From JBBQKF01 sp038326615 (GTDB lineage: Bacteria > Bacillota > Clostridia > Saccharofermentanales > UBA5734): DNA of 5,091 nt. The position numbers and the translations under genes are program-made. Position 1 is the first letter of the stretch. Every line of letters begins with the position of its first letter. The stretch spans positions 1 to 5,091 of the forward strand of contig JBBQKF010000160.1 in NCBI GenBank assembly GCA_038326615.1, read 5' to 3'. Under the pieces are notes generated by a model, which saw nothing but the letters and a program-made list of their open reading frames with translations, was not told the DNA's origin and ran no database searches. Positions 1-5,091 of this stretch are shown here, piece after piece.

Positions 1-552
1 TATGACAATAATCATAACGTTTATGATACAACGAATGTAAGAATGGAGGACAGGATGGATGTAAGAGTCAGGATAAAAGTGCCACAGGAATTATCAAATC
101 TACGGGGGGGAATAATTAACTACATCAATAACGATCCATTACTTCAACAGCGTAACAATCTAAGACTAAAACAAAAAAAAGAACTGCTTTCCCGGCTCGA
201 ATATGATATTCTTCAGCTTGACAGTTTGCAAAAATTCAAATACTTTGAAGAAAGCAGAAATCTTTTGCCAAGAACCGGAAATCAGATGGTATTCATGCAG
301 GAACAAAAGACACAATTGTTATATAGTGATATTTATAAACTTTATGACCGAAAACAGGAAATTGAATTAGATTGTAGTATTTATAATGATGCAGTAACAA
401 TTCTGAGCGATTTTAACCTTCCAAATGAAAGGGATAATGGAGGATTATATTATGCAAAATACTATGTTCCCAGATTCTTCATAATTACTCTGCTTTTATT
501 AATTCTAATAAGTAATCGAAAGAGAATCAAGGAGATCTATAATAGATATTAA
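1..552 (+). CDS. Wzz-like chain-length determinant / polysaccharide co-polymerase, C-terminal part (5' end outside window)
   Basis: The frame is open from base 1 with no stop before it, so this is the last 183 residues of a longer protein. The first ATG (43) is unlikely to be the true start because the coding frame continues upstream. Seen: a charged, helix-rich periplasmic-type stretch (QRNNLRLKQKKELLSRLEYD, encoded about 154-213), then a conserved-looking QMVFMQEQKTQLLY segment, then DNGGLYYAKYYVPRF leading into one hydrophobic helix (FFIITLLLLILIS, about 475-513) and a short basic cytoplasmic tail ending KRIKEIYNRY. A long periplasmic coil closed by a C-terminal transmembrane helix is the Wzz architecture; related proteins are common in Bacteroidota surface-glycan clusters. 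The expected role is control of glycan chain length at the inner membrane. Only the C-terminal part is visible, so the N-terminal helix and Wzz domain cannot be checked; a cluster-associated membrane protein of unknown role is the alternative. It converges with the ligase/polymerase gene. Confidence 0.62.
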   Translation, partial: YDNNHNVYDTTNVRMEDRMDVRVRIKVPQELSNLRGGIINYINNDPLLQQRNNLRLKQKKELLSRLEYDILQLDSLQKFKYFEESRNLLPRTGNQMVFMQEQKTQLLYSDIYKLYDRKQEIELDCSIYNDAVTILSDFNLPNERDNGGLYYAKYYVPRFFIITLLLLILISNRKRIKEIYNRY

Positions 553-560
553 CATAAAAA

Positions 561-1925
561 TCAACAATTAATTCCTGGCAAATCCTGACTATCAATATCT
601 TGATTATCGACATAAAGTAATAAAAAAGAAAAAACAGAAAAGAAAGCTAATCCTGCCAGCCTGTTTAACATAGTTTCAAAAAGGAAGGAAATGAAAACTA
701 TCAGAATAAACATAAAATAAAGAATATTTCTATTTGTAACAGCTACCCAAAACATAATACCAAATACTGATAAAAGCAGCAGCAACCCAATTACTCCATT
801 CTCAGCACTGGTTTCAATAAATTGATTATGGGCGTTAAGTTCCTTATCCTTATAGAGATCTCTCTTTCCCATTCTCTTGTATTCTTCATTTAGTTCATTT
901 TGAATATCCCCTGTGCCTACACCCAGAACAAAGTTCTTTTTTATGAGATTAAAAGACGCGTTCCAGATTGAGATCCTGCTTTCTTTTAACGCCTTATTTA
1001 TCATTTCCTGGTCTGAACTTTGATTGATTAAAAGTTGCAGACGTGGATTAGAAAGTAAAGTAACAAAAAGTATTATCGCTCCTAAACAAACACCAATCCA
1101 CCATATTTTTTTTATTTTTCCTGTGATCAATTTAATTATGAAATAACAAGGGATGGTTATTACTGATACAATGATTGCAGCTCTTGAGGATAACAGATAA
1201 ACAGAGACTATCAAAACCAGACTGACTAAAAGCCAGAACCATTTATTTATTTTTGAGTCTTGCTTTACAAATAATGCTTCAAAAGCTATAAATACCGACA
1301 GAAGAATATACATAGAAAGATAAGATGGATGCTGAAAGATCGCAAAATCAGCTCCATAAAAGAAATTAAGCCATGGATATTTATCGGGATGTGGATTAAT
1401 ACTCCAAATGCCTTTACTTATTTCCAGTGATCTGAATGAAGCATAGACCAGGCAGGCAATCACATAAAGAAATGTGCTTACAGCAAAGATTTTGAGGAGC
1501 TTAATAGTCTTTTGCTTAATTGTCAGATCAGGTATTACTAAAATCAGAGGAAATAAAAGAAGTGGTAAACGTAAAGTTAAATTTCTTAAGCCCTCCTGAT
1601 CATGCTCTGAATAAACCATACCAATAACCTGCCATACGAAGAAAAGTATAAAGCAGTAAAACAATAGTTTGTTCTTAACCGGAAGTTTATGAAACTCGCT
1701 TGTTTTATTGACAGAACCTATAAGAAATAAAATACCATATAATATCATGAAGGGGGGAAGATACCAATGGTAAACCGGTAACAATACTAATATGATTATT
1801 GTAAGATAATAAAAAAACTTCCTTTTGTTTAAATCGGATGAATCGGAAATTGCAGCCTTAATTTTTTTTGATAATATCACTAAGATCAGAGCGTTAATTC
1901 CAGAGAGCAGGATGTAATAAAACAA
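561..1925 (-). CDS. O-antigen ligase / Wzy-type polymerase family membrane protein
   Basis: A 454-residue polytopic membrane protein with about 12-13 hydrophobic helices (roughly residues 3-20, 38-55, 57-72, 86-104, 118-133, 145-163, 203-220, 229-246, 248-266, 275-292, 376-396, 401-416, 424-439). The long hydrophilic loop at about 293-375 and the sequences around it carry the O-antigen ligase (Wzy_C) signature: FQHPSYLSMY (H199), LLSSRAA (R248), ESRISIWNAS (R317, W321), GVGTGD (335-340) and AHNQFIETSAENGVIGLL (H366). Conserved Arg and His residues of this kind are needed in WaaL ligases. The protein should act at the periplasmic face of the inner membrane on undecaprenyl-diphosphate-linked glycan, either polymerising repeat units (Wzy) or transferring the chain to an acceptor (WaaL); sequence alone does not decide. 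The start is TTG at 1925-1923. The frame closes upstream at a TAA near 1956 with no ATG or GTG in between, and the next Met is residue 60, which would remove two helices. A GGGA at 1938-1935 sits 9 bases before the TTG. The start lies inside the preceding gene, suggesting translational coupling. Confidence 0.87.
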   Translation of the reverse strand: MFYYILLSGINALILVILSKKIKAAISDSSDLNKRKFFYYLTIIILVLLPVYHWYLPPFMILYGILFLIGSVNKTSEFHKLPVKNKLLFYCFILFFVWQVIGMVYSEHDQEGLRNLTLRLPLLLFPLILVIPDLTIKQKTIKLLKIFAVSTFLYVIACLVYASFRSLEISKGIWSINPHPDKYPWLNFFYGADFAIFQHPSYLSMYILLSVFIAFEALFVKQDSKINKWFWLLVSLVLIVSVYLLSSRAAIIVSVITIPCYFIIKLITGKIKKIWWIGVCLGAIILFVTLLSNPRLQLLINQSSDQEMINKALKESRISIWNASFNLIKKNFVLGVGTGDIQNELNEEYKRMGKRDLYKDKELNAHNQFIETSAENGVIGLLLLLSVFGIMFWVAVTNRNILYFMFILIVFISFLFETMLNRLAGLAFFSVFSFLLLYVDNQDIDSQDLPGINC

Positions 1926-2808
1926 TAACTTTTTTCCCGGGCATAATTGTATCGAAATTTACCATGTTCATATTCCATCTTTTTCCATTAACATAGTTGA
2001 CATCAGTAAAAAAATAATCTGGGTTCAACAAACCGCCTTCATATTGGAAATTATAAACATTAAGGCTGTCTTTTGCAATTTTAATATTTTTATTCCCCTT
2101 TGGAACATACTCATAATTCCATCCACCATCAGGATATTCTTTCCAGAAATAAGCATTAAAATATTTATATATATAGCAATATTTAGAACCATGATAGGAA
2201 GTCCCATAAACTTTTATACCATTATCTCTAAGATATGCGAGTTCATTTCGCAGATACTCTCTGGAAAAAACACCATATACAATTTGTAATGTAACCAGGT
2301 CATTATGAAAACCAATTTCATGTCCGAAATAATCCTGAATTTTTTTCAGACAAGGTACAACATCCTCATTACGAATGAATGATGACCCATTTCGTCTCCC
2401 ATAGTAATCAGCAGTATGCAAGACAAAATAGGAAGACTTAATTCCATACTTATGTTCTCTGTAAGCAAATTTTATTGCTGCTTTCATGTCTTCATCCATA
2501 TCATACCGCAGAGATAAAATCACTTTATCTGATGATTGCGCACTTTCAAAATCCTTCTGAGGTACAATAAGAAAATGATTAGAGGATGATATGTAACTTA
2601 AGAAATTATCATAGGTATTAAAGTTAAAAATCGGATTATGAACCACAAATCCATTATCGATTACAAGATTATCTGAGACTTCTATGTTTCTATCTTCTTC
2701 TGTATAAAATCTCTCTTCAACTTTTTTACAATTATATGCAACAAAGATCAATGTTAATAAGAATAAAATCTTTGAAAACTTTATATCCAAATATATTTTA
2801 AATCCCAT
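1894..2808 (-). CDS. Exported polysaccharide deacetylase-like (CE4/NodB-fold) protein, possible lipoprotein
   Basis: A 304-residue protein. Residues 14-26 form a hydrophobic export signal (ILFLLTLIFVAYN) followed by Cys27-Lys-Lys, which looks like a lipoprotein signal, but the lipobox (AYN-C) is atypical because Asn rather than Gly/Ala/Ser precedes Cys. The rest fits a diverged polysaccharide-deacetylase fold: RYDMD (101-105; Asp103 and Asp105 in the place of the CE4 catalytic and metal aspartates), GIKSSYFVLH (122-131), GHEIGFHND (162-170; His163 and His167 as the HxxxH metal ligands), YGTSYHGSK (201-209) and a C-terminal LLHPALW (297-303). Family knowledge: CE4-type enzymes remove N- or O-acetyl groups from glycans using a metal ion. 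The presumed substrate is the glycan made by this cluster, acted on outside the cytoplasm. The start is ATG at 2808 with no clear Shine-Dalgarno; an in-frame TGA lies 18 bases upstream. An 88-base gap separates it from the aminotransferase gene, and its 3' end overlaps the ligase/polymerase gene by 32 bases. The fold is fairly secure; activity and lipidation are inferred. Confidence 0.75.
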   Translation of the reverse strand: MGFKIYLDIKFSKILFLLTLIFVAYNCKKVEERFYTEEDRNIEVSDNLVIDNGFVVHNPIFNFNTYDNFLSYISSSNHFLIVPQKDFESAQSSDKVILSLRYDMDEDMKAAIKFAYREHKYGIKSSYFVLHTADYYGRRNGSSFIRNEDVVPCLKKIQDYFGHEIGFHNDLVTLQIVYGVFSREYLRNELAYLRDNGIKVYGTSYHGSKYCYIYKYFNAYFWKEYPDGGWNYEYVPKGNKNIKIAKDSLNVYNFQYEGGLLNPDYFFTDVNYVNGKRWNMNMVNFDTIMPGKKVIVLLHPALWN

Positions 2809-2840
2809 TGCAACAAGATAGTTTCAAAAACGATCGAGTG

Positions 2841-2848
2841 CAATTATA
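2841..2848 (-). promoter_or_regulatory. Weak promoter-like element upstream of the deacetylase-like gene
   Basis: The minus strand reads TATAATTG here, one mismatch from the Bacteroidota -7 consensus TAnnTTTG and also containing a perfect TATAAT. It would place a transcript start near 2834 and a leader of about 26 bases before the ATG at 2808. No convincing -33/-35 element is seen at the right distance, and such sequences are frequent by chance in AT-rich gaps. The rest of the 88-base gap (2809-2896) shows no gene and no strong hairpin with a T-run. Confidence 0.22.
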
Positions 2849-2896
2849 TAAAAAATGTTAATTACAGACAGTAAAATAAGATGTAAAATCGACAGA

Positions 2897-4009
2897 TTAG
2901 TTATTAACAATTGCCTTACAAACAGCATCTATTTGTAAATCAGTTATTTCCGGATAGATGGGAAGAGAAAGTATTTCATTTGATATTTTTACTGCATTTG
3001 GAAAATCAATTAGATTGTGGTGTTTATAACTATATGCCTCAAGAAAAGGTAATGGTTTAGGATAATGAATACCCGATGAAATATTGGAACTATTCAACTT
3101 TTCAATCAACCTCTCTCTTACATTGCTTCGTATTGCATAGATGTGAAAAACATGCATTTTATTTTTCACCGGCTGAGGAATTTCAATTGACTTAAAATCA
3201 TTTAATCTTGTTTTATAATGAATAGAGGCTTCTATACGCTTCTGATTCCATGCATCAAGATGATTCAGTTTCACATTAAGAATTGCAGCCTGGATAGTAT
3301 CAAGACGGCTATTACGACCAATTATCTGATGACAATGCCTGATCTTTAATTGTCCATGATTAGCTAACATTCTGATCTTATCTGCAAGTTCGGTGTCGTT
3401 TGAAACAACAGCACCTCCATCTCCGAATGCACCCAGATTTTTACTTGGGAAAAAGCTAAAAGCTGAAGCAATACCAAAAGAACCAACTTTTTTTCCGGAG
3501 TACTCTGCACCATGAGCCTGCGCACAATCTTCAATGATATATAATCCTTTTCTTTTGGCTATTTCCGTAATAGTATCCATGTCGCAGGGGCAACCATATA
3601 AATGAACAGGAATTATTGCTTTGGTTCTGTCACATATCTTTTCTTCAATCTTCTCTGAATCAATAGTATAATCATTCAGATTAATATCAATAAAAACAGG
3701 TTCAGCGCCTACATTGCTCACTGCTTCAGCAGTAGCAATCCACGTAAGTGCAGGAACTAATACCTCATCACCTGGTCCGATTTCAAGTGCTTTAAGAATG
3801 AGCTCCATAGCATCCGTCCCATTCCCGCAACTAACACAATTATCAACTCCAATATAATCAGAAAAGTTTTTTTCAAAATCACTTACAGGTTTCCCCTTAA
3901 TAAAATTAGTATCATAAATACAACTTTCAATTGCATTATCTATTTCATTCCTGATAGTCAGATATTGAGCTTTTAAATCAACCAAAGGAATATTTTCGTT
4001 TTGTCGCAT
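2897..4009 (-). CDS. wlbC: DegT/DnrJ/EryC1/StrS PLP-dependent sugar aminotransferase (WlbC/WbpE-like)
   Basis: A 370-residue sugar aminotransferase, of usual length for the family. The frame could begin at a TTG (4045), but that would lie within the preceding gene; the ATG at 4009-4007 comes 1 base after the preceding stop and brings the typical family N-terminus IPLVDLKAQY (residues 7-16) close to the start, so I chose it. Seen (numbered from that ATG): GNGTDA (62-67) for the PLP phosphate, PVHLYGCPCDMD (134-145), IEDCAQAHGA (159-168; Asp161 for the PLP ring nitrogen), FFPSKNLGAFGDGGA (186-200; Lys190 as the Schiff-base lysine), and RNSRLDTIQAAIL (232-244). These enzymes move an amino group, usually from glutamate, to a keto-sugar nucleotide in the cytoplasm. 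Next to a WlbA-type dehydrogenase, the likely reaction is amination of UDP-2-acetamido-2-deoxy-3-oxo-glucuronate at C3''. The family call is very secure; the substrate and symbol come from context, and another 3- or 4-keto sugar is possible. Confidence 0.93.
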   Translation of the reverse strand: MRQNENIPLVDLKAQYLTIRNEIDNAIESCIYDTNFIKGKPVSDFEKNFSDYIGVDNCVSCGNGTDAMELILKALEIGPGDEVLVPALTWIATAEAVSNVGAEPVFIDINLNDYTIDSEKIEEKICDRTKAIIPVHLYGCPCDMDTITEIAKRKGLYIIEDCAQAHGAEYSGKKVGSFGIASAFSFFPSKNLGAFGDGGAVVSNDTELADKIRMLANHGQLKIRHCHQIIGRNSRLDTIQAAILNVKLNHLDAWNQKRIEASIHYKTRLNDFKSIEIPQPVKNKMHVFHIYAIRSNVRERLIEKLNSSNISSGIHYPKPLPFLEAYSYKHHNLIDFPNAVKISNEILSLPIYPEITDLQIDAVCKAIVNN

Positions 4010-4010
4010 A

Positions 4011-5027
4011 CTAATTTTTCTTTGCAGCTGAATAAATTTTATCAATTATTTCTACAGTTTTAAGTCCTTCAAACCCGTTTGTCGCAATTTTTCCCTGATT
4101 TATTAAAACCTCAAGTATGTTTTCGTATACTTTATCATGATTAGACATAGATCCGATATACTGACCATAATTATTTGGAGGATTACCTTTTGGCAGATTA
4201 TCAACAGTGTAATCTTTAATATCTTGATATTCCAGCTCATTCAAATACTGACCTCCCACTTTAACAGTGCCATTCTCACCAAAAATGGTTAGTGAACCCT
4301 CCATATTTTTATTGAAGCTGTTGACTGTATAATTCACAGTGCCGATTACACCACTATAGAATTCCAGTATTATAACTCCTGTGTCTTCAAACTCAATAAT
4401 ATCATTGTGATGGAAGTTTCTGATCATAGCTTCTACATTTTTAACGTCTCCAAACAGCCAATAAAGCAGATCAATAAAATGGCTGAATTGTGTAAATAAG
4501 GTTCCTCCATCAAGTTTCTTTGTTCCCTTCCAGGAAGATTTCGTATAGTACTCATTATTCCTGTTCCAGAAGCAATTTAACTGGACGCTATAAATTCTGC
4601 CAAGTTTCTTCTGTTCAATCAGATCCCTGACGGCCTGAACAGGCGGATTATATCGATTCTGTTTGACTATAAAAAGTCGTTTATTAGCATTTTCTGCTTC
4701 TTTTATCATTTCTCCGCAATCATGCACATTTAGGGCCATAGGTTTTTCACATAGTACATGGAACCCATTTCTGAAAGCTTTTATTGAATGTTCAGCATGT
4801 AATCCATTAGGTGTGCAAACAGCAATAATATCAAGATCTTTTTCCTGTGAAAACATTTCATCAATGTCAGTATAATGTTTTGCCTGATATTTTCCGGACA
4901 TATTTACAGCCTTCGGTTCATCAGTATCACATACAGCCTTTAATATGGCCAGTCGGGCAATATGTTCAGCATGTCTTTCTGCAATTCTACCACAGCCAAC
5001 GATACCGAAATTCAACTTATTCATCAT
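4011..5027 (-). CDS. wlbA: Gfo/Idh/MocA oxidoreductase, probable UDP-N-acetylglucosaminuronate 3-dehydrogenase (WlbA-like)
   Basis: A 338-residue full-length oxidoreductase. The N-terminal Rossmann domain has FGIVGCGRIAERH (7-19, GxGxxA for NAD(P)), then VCTPNGLHAEH (70-80) and the CEKP motif (93-96; Lys95 expected at the active site). The C-terminal domain has KQNRYNPPVQ (122-131), FWNRNNEYY (153-161), SWKGT (165-169) and DGGTLFTQFSHFIDLLYW (173-190), with His183 and Asp186 in the usual catalytic positions. The WNRN-EYY / W-GT / DGG-L--Q--H-ID combination is, from memory, typical of the subgroup that oxidises C3'' of UDP-GlcNAc uronic acid with NAD+, giving the 3-keto sugar that the next gene's aminotransferase would use. 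Two ATG codons in tandem open the frame; the first (5027) is preferred, with AAAGGA 11 bases upstream. The stop is 1 base before the aminotransferase ATG, so the two genes are surely co-transcribed. The family is certain, the substrate probable. Confidence 0.91.
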   Translation of the reverse strand: MMNKLNFGIVGCGRIAERHAEHIARLAILKAVCDTDEPKAVNMSGKYQAKHYTDIDEMFSQEKDLDIIAVCTPNGLHAEHSIKAFRNGFHVLCEKPMALNVHDCGEMIKEAENANKRLFIVKQNRYNPPVQAVRDLIEQKKLGRIYSVQLNCFWNRNNEYYTKSSWKGTKKLDGGTLFTQFSHFIDLLYWLFGDVKNVEAMIRNFHHNDIIEFEDTGVIILEFYSGVIGTVNYTVNSFNKNMEGSLTIFGENGTVKVGGQYLNELEYQDIKDYTVDNLPKGNPPNNYGQYIGSMSNHDKVYENILEVLINQGKIATNGFEGLKTVEIIDKIYSAAKKN

Positions 5028-5091
5028 AACAGTTTTTTTCCTTTAACCTTCATCTGATTTTCTATAATCTCTAATATTAAATTACATCTGT
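5024..5091 (-). CDS. Possible C-terminal tail of an upstream gene, truncated by the window edge
   Basis: Reading leftwards from the right edge, one frame stays open for 21 codons (RCNLILEIIENQMKVKGKKLL) and stops at a TGA (5026-5024) that shares an ATGA overlap with the oxidoreductase start. The other two frames on this strand stop within about 15 bases of the edge. The 4-base overlap is a common operon junction, and the tail is plausibly helical and basic. It is too short to assign to a family, and a 21-codon open frame in AT-rich DNA can occur by chance. If real, it is the preceding gene of the same operon. Confidence 0.35.
   Translation of the reverse strand, partial: RCNLILEIIENQMKVKGKKLL
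5039..5044 (-). promoter_or_regulatory. Putative ribosome binding site for the oxidoreductase gene
   Basis: On the minus strand this reads AAAGGA, 11 bases before the first ATG (5027) and 14 before the second. It is the best Shine-Dalgarno-like match in the window and favours the first ATG, though the spacing is longer than ideal. Confidence 0.4.

Noticed and set aside
544..604. Inverted repeats near the convergent stop codons (AGATATT at 544-550 with AATATCT at 594-600; ATCAA/TTGAT at 591-604)
   Set aside because: Stems are short and AT-only or nearly so, one has a 43-base loop, and neither is followed by a good T-run; not supportable as terminators.
1752..1869. C6 run (1752-1757, read on the minus strand) and A8 run (1862-1869, minus strand) in the ligase/polymerase gene as phase-variation tracts
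   Set aside because: The C6 run simply encodes Leu-Pro-Pro and the A8 run a basic cytoplasmic loop; lengths are modest and the frame is intact, so there is no positive evidence of switching.
2025..2289. Two overlapping open frames (minus 2025-2207 and plus 2044-2289) inside the deacetylase-like gene
   Set aside because: Both lie wholly within a gene with clear family motifs, have no recognisable domain or start signal, and look like by-products of AT-rich sequence.
4010..4045. A 12-codon longer aminotransferase beginning at TTG 4045
   Set aside because: It would overlap the oxidoreductase 3' end, uses a weaker start codon, and adds residues before the normal family N-terminus; the ATG at 4009, 1 base after the preceding stop, fits better.
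4663..5029. Two plus-strand open frames (4663-4875 and 4847-5029) antisense to the oxidoreductase gene
   Set aside because: They are shadows of a strongly conserved dehydrogenase on the other strand, with no recognisable protein features of their own.

Overview
The window is a low-GC stretch (roughly one third G+C by eye) of a surface-polysaccharide locus. The organism is most likely a Bacteroidota member: base composition, Lys/Asn/Ile/Tyr-rich proteins, weak or absent Shine-Dalgarno sites with A-rich leaders, and the type of the Wzz-like and ligase/polymerase proteins all fit. This is inference, since no marker gene is present.

Layout. A plus-strand gene enters from the left edge, already open at base 1, and ends at 552. 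It is the C-terminal part of a Wzz-like (polysaccharide co-polymerase) membrane protein. Everything else lies on the minus strand. In transcription order, from right to left, it is: a possible tail of an unseen gene (5091-5024); a Gfo/Idh/MocA oxidoreductase of the UDP-GlcNAcA 3-dehydrogenase (WlbA) type (5027-4011); a DegT/DnrJ/EryC1/StrS PLP aminotransferase of the WlbC/WbpE type (4009-2897); an 88-base gap with a weak promoter-like sequence; a CE4/NodB-like deacetylase-fold protein with an N-terminal export signal (2808-1894); and a polytopic O-antigen ligase/polymerase-like protein (1925-561) overlapping the deacetylase gene by 32 bases. The plus- and minus-strand blocks converge with 8 bases between stop codons.

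How the genes fit together. The oxidoreductase and aminotransferase would act in sequence on a UDP-sugar acid in the cytoplasm: oxidation at C3'', then amination, giving a 3-amino-uronic-acid nucleotide sugar (the UDP-GlcNAc3NA route known from Bordetella wlb and Pseudomonas wbp clusters). The ligase/polymerase would polymerise or transfer the lipid-linked glycan at the periplasmic face, the Wzz-like protein would set chain length, and the exported deacetylase-fold protein could trim acyl groups from the glycan outside the cytoplasm. The 6-dehydrogenase and the 3-N-acetyltransferase expected for the sugar pathway are not in view.

The window looks like an ordinary part of a polysaccharide cluster. 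I see no RNA gene, CRISPR array, insertion sequence or clear new system. The points most worth a second look are the exported deacetylase-like protein coupled to the ligase/polymerase, the TTG start inside the overlap, and the split sugar pathway.
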